NCBI GenBank assembly: GCA_017995195.1
Contig: JAGOJI010000010.1
Location: 1 to 39,339 of the forward strand
DNA: 39,339 nucleotides
Origin: Cloacibacterium sp.
GTDB taxonomy: Bacteria > Bacteroidota > Bacteroidia > Flavobacteriales > Weeksellaceae
Direction: 5' to 3'
Shown: positions 16,409 to 25,150 of the stretch, piece by piece
Position numbering within the stretch: the first letter of the stretch is position 1
How the letters are laid out: each line of letters begins with the position of its first letter
Notes under the pieces: generated by a model
The model's input: only the letters and a program-made list of their open reading frames with translations
Told to the model about the DNA's origin: nothing
The model's database searches: none
Position numbers and translations under genes: made by a program

Positions 16409-16921
16409 TTACAAAAATAGTTTTTTGAGCTCTACAGATTCTTCCGGTTTCATTCTTCCGGAGAGGATAAGGCTGAGCTCTTTTCTTCTTAAAGCAGCTG
16501 CATAGCGTTGTTTTTCCTGTTCTGTTTCGGGTTCCATTTCAGGGATTGGAACGGGCTTATTGAATTCATCTACGGCTACAAAGGTATAAATACCCTCGTT
16601 GGTATGGATTTTTTTTCCTTGAATGGGGTCATCTAACCAGACATCGCAGTAAATTTCCATAGAAGTAGAAAATGCCCTTGAAACTTTGGATTCTACAATA
16701 ACAATACTGCCACCGGGAATAGGATGGTTGAAAGAAACATGATTGACCGATGCTGTTACGACTCTTCGTTCGCTGTGTCGCGTTGCAGAGATAGAAGCGG
16801 CTCTATCCATTCTTGCTAAAAGTTCTCCTCCGAAAAGGTTGCCTAAGGAGTTGGTTTCGTTGGGGAGTACAATATTGGTCATCATCGTAAAAGATTCTGA
16901 CGCTTTTTTTATTTTTGTCAT
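16409..16921 (-). CDS. Acyl-CoA thioesterase, hotdog fold (YciA/ACOT-like)
   Basis: A 170-residue cytoplasmic hotdog-fold thioesterase that hydrolyses acyl-CoA to free acid and CoA. The opening pattern NETNSLGNLFGGELLARMDRA is the family signature, with the active-site helix around residues 25-42. VNHVSFNHPIPGGSIVIVES is the second conserved block. Length and layout match the single-domain bacterial enzymes. The ATG directly follows the stop of the HU-like gene (TAAATG), so the two are co-transcribed and probably coupled. The chain-length preference is unknown. Confidence 0.9.
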   Translation of the reverse strand: MTKIKKASESFTMMTNIVLPNETNSLGNLFGGELLARMDRAASISATRHSERRVVTASVNHVSFNHPIPGGSIVIVESKVSRAFSTSMEIYCDVWLDDPIQGKKIHTNEGIYTFVAVDEFNKPVPIPEMEPETEQEKQRYAAALRRKELSLILSGRMKPEESVELKKLFL

Positions 16922-17638
16922 TTATTTTTTGGTATTCTTTAGCGGTTTTTTCAAAGGTTCTTCGTACTCTATCCTGATGCTGTCTACTGTTACCGAATCT
17001 TTTGGAGGTGTTATTTTCTTTGGGGTATCATCAATTCTATGGGTAGATGTTTTTATAGAAATATTTTCTATCGAGCTTTTGCCAAAAACGAAATCCTGAT
17101 GTTCTATTCCTAAATATATAAGTGCTACTACAGGTACTACTACCAAAAATGCCCAAAGAATGGAGTTACTGAACCGATATTGTTCGGAATGATGATTTTT
17201 TTCTGTATTTTTAGTTGGTTCCAGAACCATTTCCTGAAGGTTGATTTCTTCTAAACCGAAATAGTTCGGTGTTGAATAAGCCTGATGATTGTTTTTAAAG
17301 ATAACCTGTTCTCCAAAAGAAACAAATTCTCCCAATTCCGGAAACGAAATATTCTTTTTTAAAAAAAGCTCATCGTGCCATTTTTTGACCTCATCTTTTA
17401 TATGAGATTGTACTATAAAAAGATTGTCTCCTGTTTTCTGGGCAATAAATTTGGAAAGGGAAGAATCAAAAGCCAATTTTTTGTACTCAAAATGTATAAT
17501 CTGGCTTGGCGGAATTATTTTAGATGCTTCTTTATCCAAAACGGCGTGTTTGTTTTCTAATGAAAAAACGCCAAAACCGGGCAATTCTACACTGCCTTTT
17601 TCATGTAAATATTCGCTGATATAAAATGCTAAATTCAT
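16922..17638 (-). CDS. HU/CCDC81-type domain protein with one membrane segment
   Basis: A 238-residue protein. The first about 125 residues match the tandem HU-like CCDC81-type arrangement of Bacteroidetes: ISEYLHEKGSVELPGFGVFS opens the first repeat and ISFPELGEFVSFGEQVIF lies in the second. A single hydrophobic segment (LWAFLVVVPVVALIYLGI, about 163-180) leads to a charged, Lys/Pro/Thr-rich tail. HU-like folds bind DNA or proteins; these membrane-linked versions are thought to act at the envelope or nucleoid, but the role is not known. A C-terminal SPOR domain, sometimes present in relatives, is absent. It heads a two-gene operon with the thioesterase. Confidence 0.78.
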   Translation of the reverse strand: MNLAFYISEYLHEKGSVELPGFGVFSLENKHAVLDKEASKIIPPSQIIHFEYKKLAFDSSLSKFIAQKTGDNLFIVQSHIKDEVKKWHDELFLKKNISFPELGEFVSFGEQVIFKNNHQAYSTPNYFGLEEINLQEMVLEPTKNTEKNHHSEQYRFSNSILWAFLVVVPVVALIYLGIEHQDFVFGKSSIENISIKTSTHRIDDTPKKITPPKDSVTVDSIRIEYEEPLKKPLKNTKK

Positions 17639-17645
17639 TTCATCG

Positions 17646-17653
17646 CAAAACTA
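17646..17653 (-). promoter_or_regulatory. -7 promoter element for the HU-like/thioesterase operon
   Basis: Minus strand TAGTTTTG, ending only 7 nt before the ATG at 17638, so the mRNA would be leaderless or nearly so. Confidence 0.5.
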
Positions 17654-17789
17654 CATATTTTTTTTCATTTTGAGCTTTATCATCTTGTTTTCTAGGTCAA
17701 ACGCATTAAAATTTTATGAAACTTATTTTATGGGCATAGCAAAAAATTATAATACGAAAATATTTAATCACAAGAACACAAAGAAAAGC

Positions 17790-17834
17790 CACAAAGAACA
17801 CCACTTTGGAATTTTTAAAGAAGTGCTCTTTGTG
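17790..17834. repeat. Imperfect intergenic palindrome
   Basis: Two 18-nt arms (17790-17807 and 17817-17834) complementary with a few mismatches, able to form one long hairpin in an otherwise empty stretch. Confidence 0.5.
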
Positions 17835-18044
17835 TTAAAATTTAATGAATTTAAATTCAGACTCTCAATAAACCTGAATTCGGATTAACAAAAATTTATA
17901 AATAATTGAAAATAACAGCCTTATTCTTTACGCAAAGTTCGCAAAGAGTTTATATGTATTGAGCTATTTTTAAGCTCACAAAAGCATAAACTTAGCCATG
18001 AAATACAAAGCATTTATTTTTATTAACCTTGCGTTTTAAAAATT

Positions 18045-20204
18045 TTAACGTGTTTGTCCTGTTATTTTCCAACTCATTCCCAACATATAATTGATTCCTG
18101 CTTGTGGATAGTAGTAAGGAGCAGCAGAATATACATAACCGTTGTTGTAGTATTTTCTGTTCAACGCATTGTTGAGATTGAAATGAATACCCAACTCTTG
18201 TTTTTGTATTTTGAAATCATAATGAGCAATAAAATCCAAAATATTGTATCCAGGGATTTTAAGGGCTTCGTTCTGTGTATTATCCATATATTGGCGATGG
18301 ATATATTGGTTCTGAATGGTAAAATTCAAGTTTTTGAACGGAGAGAAAGTTAATTTTGCATTAGCAATGAGATCAGGTGAAAAAGAAATGGCAGTATTTC
18401 CTAAGTTTTTTGTTGTTTTTATGGGGTTGCCATGGGTGTCTACATCATCTATTTCAATGTGGTAATCTCTATTTTTGTTTTGGCTGAGTGTTAAATTTCC
18501 ACTTAGTGAAAGCATTTCCGAAATTTTGGCGGCCACGCCCATTTCTACTCCCAATCGATAAGATTTTCCGGAGTTTTCCCGAATTGGCGAGCCTACATTG
18601 TTGAGTTTTCCGGTAAGAACCAATTGGTTTTCGTAGTTCATAAAATAAGCATTCACGGTAAACGATACCTGATTGATTTGTTTTTCTAACCCCAGTTCGA
18701 AGTCGTGAAGCTTCTCCGGATTGGTTTTGGAATTCGCCAATAGGTCGTCTCTGTTGGGCTCTCTGTGAGCATGGGCATAAGAGAAAAATACCTTCCCGCT
18801 GGGAATTTTATAGGAAATCCCTGCTTTTGGATTGAAAAATAACCAGTTTTTATCAATATTTCCTCCTTCACCGTTTCCTTCCTGTATGATTTCTGCGGTA
18901 TAGCCAATGCTTCGGAACTGTATATCGCCGAACAATTCAAAATTTTGAATTTTCCAAATAGCTTTTGAAAACATAGACAATTCATTTTTAGTGGAGAGGT
19001 TTTCATAGTACCGATATTCGTTCGGGATATTGGTAGTGCTTTTTACTGCGGTTACCTCTCCGAAGTGTAGCCCTTTGTACTGGTTGGCTACCACGCCCCA
19101 ATTAATGTCAAGGTTTTCCAGATTGCCATATACATTTGCTACAAAGCCGTAGAAATCATTGTCCAGCCATTTTTTTCGGATAAGATCTGTTTTTGAAATT
19201 GGTAACCCATTTTCGGTAATATGGGTCAGGTTGTATTTGGCTAATTTTTGGTCTTGTTTGTAGTTTTCATAATAGCCTTTTCCTTTGGTGTAATGAAAAG
19301 TTGTTTCTGTCTTCCATTTGTCGGACAATTGTTGCTCCCAAAGTAAATGGTAATGGTTTTGTCGGTAATTATCGGTCTCATTATCATAAAAGCTAATAGT
19401 TCCATTGCTGTTATAAATAGCTCCCGAGATTAGGTTAAGTTTTGGATTGATGGCATAATCTTCTTTAGAAATACCATTCCATGCCTGATAGGTTTTTTCT
19501 TTCCCCCCAAAAGCTAAGGCTCTCAGTTTGGTATTTCCGCTCTCAAAAAGGGCTGTAATGTTGTAGGAATTAAGGTCGGAGAAAGCTCTGTCTATGTATC
19601 CATCGGATTTAATGATGGAATAACGCCCCATTAGTGATAGTTTGTTGCTAAGAAATTTACCCGTTCCCGCTTCAAAAGAATGTTTTCTGGTATCGAAGGA
19701 ACCGTGACTTTGCTGGGTAGAGAAATAGGGTTTCTCCTCGGGGCTTTTCGTGAGGATATTCACACTTGCTCCAAACGCCGAAACGCCGTTGCTGGAAGTT
19801 CCTACGCCACGCTGAATAATAATAGAACTCGCCGAAGAAGTAAGGTCCGGTACATTTACAAAAAATGTTCCTTGTGATTCGGAGTCGTTGTAAGGAACGC
19901 CATTCATCATTACATTAATGGAATTTCCTGCCACGCCTCTGATTCTAAAACCGCTGTAGCCTACGCCATTTCCCGCATCGGAAGTGGAAACTACCGACAT
20001 TTGGTTTTTGAGCAAAATAGGCAAATCTTGAGCAAGATTTTTGTTTGCCAAATCTTTTTCTACGCTGATAATCTCTTTGGAAACAGGCAATCTTTTGGTG
20101 AAACTCACCGCCTCTATTTCCTTAGTTTTGATGGTGTCTTGCACAGAATTTTGTGCAAAATAGAACGGACTTACACAAAGTCCTAAAAAAACAAATCCTT
20201 TCAT
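18045..20204 (-). CDS. TonB-dependent outer-membrane receptor under TPP riboswitch control (predicted thiamine-related uptake)
   Basis: A 719-residue outer-membrane receptor. A signal peptide ends at about residue 18 (FYFAQ). A short N-terminal stretch precedes the plug domain (about 55-160), which has FRIRGVAGNSINVMMNGVPY, GTFFVNVPDL and IIIQRGVGTSSNG, the standard plug elements. Residues about 170-719 are alternating hydrophobic strands of a 22-strand barrel, ending GINYMLGMSWKITGQTR. No carboxypeptidase-like N-terminal extension or SusD partner is present, so it is not a SusC-type glycan transporter. A TPP riboswitch directly precedes the gene, so transcription should fall when thiamine pyrophosphate is plentiful. 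TPP-controlled TonB receptors are known predicted thiamine transporters in Bacteroidetes. Whether it takes thiamine itself, a phosphate ester or a precursor is not shown. Confidence 0.9.
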   Translation of the reverse strand: MKGFVFLGLCVSPFYFAQNSVQDTIKTKEIEAVSFTKRLPVSKEIISVEKDLANKNLAQDLPILLKNQMSVVSTSDAGNGVGYSGFRIRGVAGNSINVMMNGVPYNDSESQGTFFVNVPDLTSSASSIIIQRGVGTSSNGVSAFGASVNILTKSPEEKPYFSTQQSHGSFDTRKHSFEAGTGKFLSNKLSLMGRYSIIKSDGYIDRAFSDLNSYNITALFESGNTKLRALAFGGKEKTYQAWNGISKEDYAINPKLNLISGAIYNSNGTISFYDNETDNYRQNHYHLLWEQQLSDKWKTETTFHYTKGKGYYENYKQDQKLAKYNLTHITENGLPISKTDLIRKKWLDNDFYGFVANVYGNLENLDINWGVVANQYKGLHFGEVTAVKSTTNIPNEYRYYENLSTKNELSMFSKAIWKIQNFELFGDIQFRSIGYTAEIIQEGNGEGGNIDKNWLFFNPKAGISYKIPSGKVFFSYAHAHREPNRDDLLANSKTNPEKLHDFELGLEKQINQVSFTVNAYFMNYENQLVLTGKLNNVGSPIRENSGKSYRLGVEMGVAAKISEMLSLSGNLTLSQNKNRDYHIEIDDVDTHGNPIKTTKNLGNTAISFSPDLIANAKLTFSPFKNLNFTIQNQYIHRQYMDNTQNEALKIPGYNILDFIAHYDFKIQKQELGIHFNLNNALNRKYYNNGYVYSAAPYYYPQAGINYMLGMSWKITGQTR

Positions 20205-20264
20205 TCTTTTAAATTTTTATTAAAAATTACTTAGAATAAAAGGGCAAAATAAGACATACAAAAT

Positions 20265-20281
20265 CCATCTATTTTAGATGG
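20265..20281 (-). promoter_or_regulatory. Hairpin in the riboswitch expression platform
   Basis: CCATCT (20265-20270) and AGATGG (20276-20281) form a 6-bp stem directly after the aptamer and before the receptor start. On the minus strand it is followed by ATTTTG, a weak terminator-like tail. Its role in switching is inferred. Confidence 0.45.
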
Positions 20282-20349
20282 CTTCCCTTAACAACATTAC
20301 TTGTTCAGGTTCTTTGGGTATCATCTCAGCCTTTTACAGCACCCCTTTA
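20282..20349 (-). ncRNA. TPP riboswitch (THI element) aptamer
   Basis: Read on the minus strand, the conserved boxes follow in the correct order: GGGGTGC (plus 20339-20345), CTGAGATGATACCC (plus 20316-20329), GAACCTGAAC (plus 20303-20312) and AAGGGAAG (plus 20282-20289). GGGT pairs with ACCC to form P2, CTGAGA is the pyrimidine-binding loop, and AACA/TGTT close the P5 arm. This is the thiamine pyrophosphate aptamer. The closing P1 stem looks weak. It lies 78 bp upstream of the TonB receptor start on the same strand. Confidence 0.92.
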
Positions 20350-20505
20350 TTTTCGGTGGTAAAGGTAATAAAATTTTCGATATTGCTAAGAAGTGGTCTG
20401 AATTTGTTTTACATAGTTGAGAACTCCTTATTATTAGGTGCTTTTCCAAAGGAAATCAATTTAAGGATAATGAGTATTATTTTTAATAAAGTGACTTTGG
20501 GCTGT

Positions 20506-20862
20506 CTACATCAAATTTCTTCCTATAAAGAAAATGACAATAAGAATTCCTATTACGATAAAAGCTCTTTTGCCAAATATAGATGAGCCCTTTTCTTTCG
20601 TATTTCTGATGTTAAAAATAAAATATAGAAGTGCATAAGGAATCAGCAGAACCAATAAAGCATTGTATTTCAATGCTTGTGCAAAATTAAAATGCAATAA
20701 TTCATGAATTGCCCTTTGCGACCCACAGCCCGGACATTGCCACCCCGTAGCCTTATAAAAAGGACACGACGGAAAAAAACGATCCACCGAGGGATTGAAG
20801 AAGTAATACACTACCACAATTCCTAAGATAATAATGAGCCAAATATGAGGTGTTTTATTCAT
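20506..20862 (-). CDS. DUF2752 small membrane protein
   Basis: A 118-residue inner-membrane protein with three hydrophobic segments (about 7-24, 62-82 and 97-117). The family mark is the cysteine motif ATGWQCPGCGSQRAIHELLH (about 39-58), in which C-P-x-C-G-S-x-R-A is diagnostic of DUF2752. The function is unknown; the cysteine pair may bind metal or be redox active. It is upstream of the TPP riboswitch on the same strand but separated by about 155 bp, so a functional link to the receptor is not implied. Confidence 0.85.
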   Translation of the reverse strand: MNKTPHIWLIIILGIVVVYYFFNPSVDRFFPSCPFYKATGWQCPGCGSQRAIHELLHFNFAQALKYNALLVLLIPYALLYFIFNIRNTKEKGSSIFGKRAFIVIGILIVIFFIGRNLM

Positions 20863-20923
20863 TTTTATAACTCACCACGGCTTTACGACTGGTGACTTTA
20901 CAACTCACCACTTTTCAAGTATT

Positions 20924-21802
20924 TTATTGTTGATAAGTTTTGTAGGCTAAAAGTGTGTTTTTCATGAGCATTGCACGAGTCATAGGTCCTACGCCTCCCG
21001 GAACAGGAGTGATATAGCTTGCTTTTTGAGCACAATCGTTGAAATCTACATCGCCTACCAATTTGTATCCCTTTTCGCTATCGTCATCTACTCGGGTAAT
21101 GCCTACATCTATAATGATAGCTCCTTCCTTAATCATATTGGCTTTCAAAAAGAAAGGGTCTCCCAATGCGGTAATCACAATGTCAGCTTTTTTGGTAAAT
21201 TCTTCGATATGAGGGGTATAGGAGTGCGTTAAAGTTACAGTAGAGTTTCCGGGAAAATCCTTTCGACCCATTAGAATACTCATTGGGCGACCCACAATTC
21301 GGCTTCTGCCAATCACTACACAGTGCTTTCCTTTGGTGTCGATATTATATCTTTCTAATAGTTGCAAAATTCCAAAAGGCGTAGCAGGCAAGAATGTATC
21401 CATCTCTAAAGCCATTTTACCAAAATTCTCGGGGTGGAATCCGTCTACATCTTTAGTAGGATTAATAGCCATAATTACTTTTTCCTGATCCATTTGTTTG
21501 GGTAAGGGTAACTGAACGATAAATCCGTCTACTTTGGGGTTGTTGTTGAGCTCTTCAATAGTTTCTAAAAGTTCTGCTTCGGAAGCGGTATTGGGAAATT
21601 TTACCAAAGAAGATGTGAAGCCCACTTCTTTGCAATCCTTTATTTTGTTGTTTACATAGGCAATACTTGCTCCGTTGCTTCCTACCAAAATTGCAGCTAA
21701 ATGAGGTGCTCTTTTGCCGGCAGCTAAAATTTTATCTACTTCCTGTTTTATTTCTTGTTTTATTTCCTTGGAGGTTTTGAGTCCGTCGAGAATTTGTGCC
21801 AT
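20924..21802 (-). CDS. folD: Methylenetetrahydrofolate dehydrogenase/cyclohydrolase
   Basis: A 292-residue bifunctional cytoplasmic enzyme that interconverts 5,10-methylene-, 5,10-methenyl- and 10-formyl-tetrahydrofolate using NADP. The signatures are SIAYVNNKIKDCKEVGF with the active-site Tyr and Lys (about 47-54), VDGFIVQLPLPKQ, the NADP-binding CVVIGRSRIVGRPMS and the final TPVPGGVGPMTRAMLMKNT. The length fits the family. Its start lies 3 bp after the pgi stop, so it is the second gene of a pgi-folD operon. Confidence 0.97.
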   Translation of the reverse strand: MAQILDGLKTSKEIKQEIKQEVDKILAAGKRAPHLAAILVGSNGASIAYVNNKIKDCKEVGFTSSLVKFPNTASEAELLETIEELNNNPKVDGFIVQLPLPKQMDQEKVIMAINPTKDVDGFHPENFGKMALEMDTFLPATPFGILQLLERYNIDTKGKHCVVIGRSRIVGRPMSILMGRKDFPGNSTVTLTHSYTPHIEEFTKKADIVITALGDPFFLKANMIKEGAIIIDVGITRVDDDSEKGYKLVGDVDFNDCAQKASYITPVPGGVGPMTRAMLMKNTLLAYKTYQQ

Positions 21803-21805
21803 TTT

Positions 21806-23458
21806 TTATTGTATTGAAGATTTGTTTTCTAAAAAATAATTGATTAACCCATTGGTAGAAGAATCGTGTGAGGCTACTTCTTTTGAAGCAGAAAGTTCGG
21901 GAAGTATTTTGTCTGCTAAAACTTTGCCCAACTCTACACCCCACTGGTCGAAACTATAAATATTCCAGATAACTCCCTGAACAAAAATTTTATGTTCATA
22001 CAAAGCAATTAACTGTCCGAGTGAAAAAGGTGTTAATTCTTCAAACAAAATAGAATTGGAGGGCGTATTGCCGGAGAAAATTTTGTAATTGAGTAGTTTT
22101 TTTATTTCTTCTTCAGATTTGCCTGCTGTTTTGAGTTCAGCGTATACTTCACTTTTATTTTTTCCAAAGGCTAAGGCTTCCGTTTGGGCAAAGAAGTTCG
22201 CCATGAGAATGTCTTGGTGATGATCTGCTGTATGATGTGCTTTTGCAAAACCTATAAAGTCGCAAGGGATAAGCTCGGTTCCCTGATGGATAAGTTGATA
22301 AAATGCATGCTGCCCATTGGTGCCCGGTTTCCCAAAAATAATGGGACCTGTTTGGTAATCCACGAAATCACCATTTCTATCTACCGATTTTCCATTGCTC
22401 TCCATATCTCCCTGCTGAAGAAAAGCCGAAAACCGATCCAAACACTGTGTGTAGGGGAGGATAGCATAGGTTTGGGCATCGAAAAAATTGCGGTACCAAA
22501 TCCCCAAAAGCCCCATTAAAACAGGAATGTTTTCCTTAAAATCGGTGGTTTTAAAATGGCAGTCTGTATGATAGGCTCCTTTGAGAAGAAGTTCGAAATT
22601 AGAGTATCCTATAGAGAGAACAATACTGAGTCCTATAGCACTCCAAAGAGAATATCTTCCTCCGACCCAATCCCAAAATTCAAACATATTTTCCTCTAAA
22701 ATTCCAAAGTTTTTTACTTCGGTTTTATTGGTAGAAATGGCTACAAAATGTTGGGCTACATCTTCTTTTTTTGCTGATTTCAGGAACCATTCTTTTGCTG
22801 AGTAGGCATTGGTCATGGTTTCTTGTGTGCTAAAACTCTTGGATGAAACAATAAAAAGTGTTGTTTCAGGATTGAGTTTTTGTAAAATTTGGGTAAGATG
22901 CGTAGCATCAACATTGGAAACAAAGTGAATGTCTAAGCGGGTTTTATAATGCCTGAGTGCATTGCACACCATTACGGGACCCAAATCCGAACCTCCAATC
23001 CCGATGTTGACGATGTCTGTTATTTTTTTACCGGAAAATCCCTTGTGTGTCCCCGAAATAATTTTTTCGGAGAAGGTTTCCATTTGTTTTAGGACTTTTT
23101 TTACCTTGGGTTTTATATCTTCCCCATCTACCCAAACGGGTGATTCGGAAAAATCTCTCAATGCGGTATGTAGTACTGCTCTATTCTCTGTTTTGTTGAT
23201 TTTTTCCCCGGCAAACATTTGGTTGATGGCATTTTTCAATTGGCATTCCTCTGCCAGTTGAAGTAAGATGTCCATCGTTTTTTCATTAACCAAATTTTTA
23301 GAAAAATCGAACAGATAATTTTCCTTTTTTATTGAAAAATCATCAAACCGACGATTGTTTTCAGAAAAAAGAGTTCTCAAATCAAAATCGTATTCCGAAA
23401 AATGCTGTTGCAGCTCTCGCCACGCTTTAGTCTGAGTAGGATTGATGTTGGGGAACAT
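21806..23458 (-). CDS. pgi: Glucose-6-phosphate isomerase
   Basis: A 550-residue glycolytic enzyme that interconverts glucose-6-phosphate and fructose-6-phosphate. The SIS-fold phosphate-binding region has [13 protein letters not shown] (about 151-163). The two PROSITE-type blocks are seen, [16 protein letters not shown] in the centre and [16 protein letters not shown] near the C-terminus, and the catalytic Glu/His region ([16 protein letters not shown]) is intact. The length matches the long bacterial/eukaryotic class. It leads the operon with folD, whose ATG follows after 3 bp. Confidence 0.97.
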   Translation of the reverse strand: MFPNINPTQTKAWRELQQHFSEYDFDLRTLFSENNRRFDDFSIKKENYLFDFSKNLVNEKTMDILLQLAEECQLKNAINQMFAGEKINKTENRAVLHTALRDFSESPVWVDGEDIKPKVKKVLKQMETFSEKIISGTHKGFSGKKITDIVNIGIGGSDLGPVMVCNALRHYKTRLDIHFVSNVDATHLTQILQKLNPETTLFIVSSKSFSTQETMTNAYSAKEWFLKSAKKEDVAQHFVAISTNKTEVKNFGILEENMFEFWDWVGGRYSLWSAIGLSIVLSIGYSNFELLLKGAYHTDCHFKTTDFKENIPVLMGLLGIWYRNFFDAQTYAILPYTQCLDRFSAFLQQGDMESNGKSVDRNGDFVDYQTGPIIFGKPGTNGQHAFYQLIHQGTELIPCDFIGFAKAHHTADHHQDILMANFFAQTEALAFGKNKSEVYAELKTAGKSEEEIKKLLNYKIFSGNTPSNSILFEELTPFSLGQLIALYEHKIFVQGVIWNIYSFDQWGVELGKVLADKILPELSASKEVASHDSSTNGLINYFLENKSSIQ

Positions 23459-23485
23459 TGAAATTTTTTAGATTAAAATTCGTCG

Positions 23486-23493
23486 CAAATTTA
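23486..23493 (-). promoter_or_regulatory. -7 promoter element for pgi-folD
   Basis: Minus strand TAAATTTG, an exact TAnnTTTG match, 27 nt upstream of the pgi ATG. No TTG at the -33 distance. Confidence 0.55.
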
Positions 23494-23509
23494 AGGAAAA
23501 TAAAAGACT

Positions 23510-24262
23510 TTAAAGTTCTTTTGTAATGATTTCTGCACACTCATTAGGTTTTTCCCAATGCCCGTTGTGTCCACAATTTAGTACATGGACTTTGATGTTT
23601 TCTTTTTCGGGAATTATTTTCAATACATCTTGGGTGCTTACGGCATTATCTTTTTCGCCGAGGATAATGAGTGTTTTTCCCTCAAATTTTTCTAAAATAT
23701 CGGTACGATTTGGTCTATCCATCATTCCTCTTACGGCGGCAGTTACTCCTTTTACTGGGGTAGAAACTGCGATTTCTTTTGCCCGTTTTATTTTATCTTT
23801 CAAATCTTCTTTTTTGTCGGAATCAAAAAGATTAGGAATACTTGCATTAACGAAAGAGGAGAAGTTTTCTTCGATTAATGTAATACTTTTGCGTCTTATC
23901 TCTTTTTTCGACTCGCTATCGGGAAGAGGTGTTGAGAAGAAAAGGCTTAAGCTTTTCATATCAGTTCTGTATTTTTTGGCGAACGCCAAAGAAACATAGC
24001 CTCCCATAGAATGTCCCAATAAATTGATTTGGGTAATTCCTAAAGAATCGGTTACTTTTTTCACTTCTTCGGCCATCAATTCCATGGTGTGAATTGAGGA
24101 TAAGGTTTCGGATTTTCCGTGTCCCGGCAAATCTATTTTAATCAATCGAAATTTTTCGGATAATTGAGATTCCATGTCCGACCAAATGGTATTATTCTCC
24201 ATAAAACCATGAAGAAGCACCAAATCTTGGGGAGCATTTCCCGATATTTCGTAATGTAGCAT
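23510..24262 (-). CDS. Alpha/beta hydrolase
   Basis: A 250-residue cytoplasmic alpha/beta-hydrolase-fold protein. LVLLHGF (about 14-20) supplies the oxyanion region, the nucleophile is Ser85 in LLGHSMGGY, the acid is probably the Asp in LGEKDNAVS (about 207), and the catalytic His is in CGHNGHWEKP (about 237). It has no signal peptide. The closest general type is the MhpC/BioH-like esterase group; the substrate is unknown. It sits between sdhB and pgi with its own promoter upstream. Confidence 0.85.
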   Translation of the reverse strand: MLHYEISGNAPQDLVLLHGFMENNTIWSDMESQLSEKFRLIKIDLPGHGKSETLSSIHTMELMAEEVKKVTDSLGITQINLLGHSMGGYVSLAFAKKYRTDMKSLSLFFSTPLPDSESKKEIRRKSITLIEENFSSFVNASIPNLFDSDKKEDLKDKIKRAKEIAVSTPVKGVTAAVRGMMDRPNRTDILEKFEGKTLIILGEKDNAVSTQDVLKIIPEKENIKVHVLNCGHNGHWEKPNECAEIITKEL

Positions 24263-24277
24263 ATTGAATGTTTTCTA

Positions 24278-24305
24278 CAAATCTAATGAAATAAAAAAAT
24301 CTCAA
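24278..24305 (-). promoter_or_regulatory. Promoter of the alpha/beta hydrolase gene
   Basis: Minus strand TTG (plus 24303-24305), 17-nt spacer, TAGATTTG (plus 24278-24285). The TTG lies inside the sdhB terminator stem. Confidence 0.6.
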
Positions 24306-24327
24306 CTCTGTATGTAGAATTGAGATT
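24291..24327 (-). terminator. Terminator of the sdhCAB operon
   Basis: AATCTCAA (24298-24305) pairs with TTGAGATT (24320-24327). On the minus strand it is followed by a T run (plus A run to the left), 29 bp after the sdhB stop. Confidence 0.8.
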
Positions 24328-24355
24328 TTTGTTTATGATTTTAATTGCTATTTTC

Positions 24356-25123
24356 TTATTCCGCAGAAGAAAAAGCGGCAATGTACTCTCGGTTCATTCT
24401 TGCAATGTTTTCCAAAGAAATTCCTTTAGGGCATTCTATTTCGCAAGCACCGGTGTTGGAGCAGTTTCCAAAGCCTTCTTCATCCATCGCTTTTACCATA
24501 TTCAAGACTCTTCTTTTGGCTTCCACTCTACCTTGTGGTAATAGGGCGAACTGAGAAACTTTAGCCCCGACAAACAACATGGCAGAACCGTTTTTACAAG
24601 TCGCTACACAGGCACCACAACCAATACACGCGGCAGCGTCCATTGCTTTATCTGCGTCTTCTTTCGGAACTAAGATAGAGTTGGCATCGGTAGTTCTACC
24701 GGAGGTGTTTACGGAAATAAAACCTCCTGCCGACATTATTCTATCGAAAGCACTTCTGTCTACTACCAAATCTTTAATTACAGGGAATGCGGCACTTCTC
24801 CAAGGTTCTATGTGGATAGTTTCGCCATCTTTGAACATTCTCATGTGGAGCTGGCAGGTAGTGATTCCCGTATCCGGACCGTGAGCTCTACCGTTGATGT
24901 ATAGCGAACACATTCCGCAGATTCCTTCGCGACAATCATGATCGAAAGCAATAGGTTCTTTGCCTTCATTTACCAAGTTTTCATTGAGCATATCCAGCAT
25001 TTCCAAGAAAGAAGAATCCTGAGATACACCCGATATTTTGTAAGTCTCAAATTGACCTTTAGATTTATTATTTTTTTGTCTCCAAATTTTTAATGTAAGA
25101 TTCAAGTCTTTTTTTGCACTCAT
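24356..25123 (-). CDS. sdhB: Succinate dehydrogenase/fumarate reductase iron-sulfur subunit
   Basis: A 255-residue subunit that carries electrons from the flavoprotein to the quinone site. All cluster ligands can be placed: the [2Fe-2S] cluster by Cys64, Cys69, Cys72 and Cys90; the [4Fe-4S] and [3Fe-4S] clusters by Cys166, Cys169, Cys172, Cys176, Cys221, Cys227 and Cys231 (CIGCGAC, then [12 protein letters not shown]). It is peripheral on the inner face of the membrane. It is the last gene of sdhCAB, 27 bp after sdhA, and is followed by a terminator. Confidence 0.96.
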   Translation of the reverse strand: MSAKKDLNLTLKIWRQKNNKSKGQFETYKISGVSQDSSFLEMLDMLNENLVNEGKEPIAFDHDCREGICGMCSLYINGRAHGPDTGITTCQLHMRMFKDGETIHIEPWRSAAFPVIKDLVVDRSAFDRIMSAGGFISVNTSGRTTDANSILVPKEDADKAMDAAACIGCGACVATCKNGSAMLFVGAKVSQFALLPQGRVEAKRRVLNMVKAMDEEGFGNCSNTGACEIECPKGISLENIARMNREYIAAFSSAE

Positions 25124-25150
25124 AATGATATATTTAATAGGTTGGAGATA

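Larger units (their letters stand above)
17639..18044. other. 406-bp intergenic region with degenerate repeats
   Basis: Contains the promoter of the HU-like gene near 17646 and an imperfect palindrome, CACAAAGAACACCACTTT (17790-17807) against AAAGAAGTGCTCTTTGTG (17817-17834). CACAAAG- and CGCAAAG-type words recur around 17780-17950. No gene seen. Confidence 0.45.

Noticed and set aside
20278-20586. 102-residue plus-strand ORF upstream of the TonB receptor
   Set aside because: It runs through the complement of the TPP riboswitch and the end of the DUF2752 gene.
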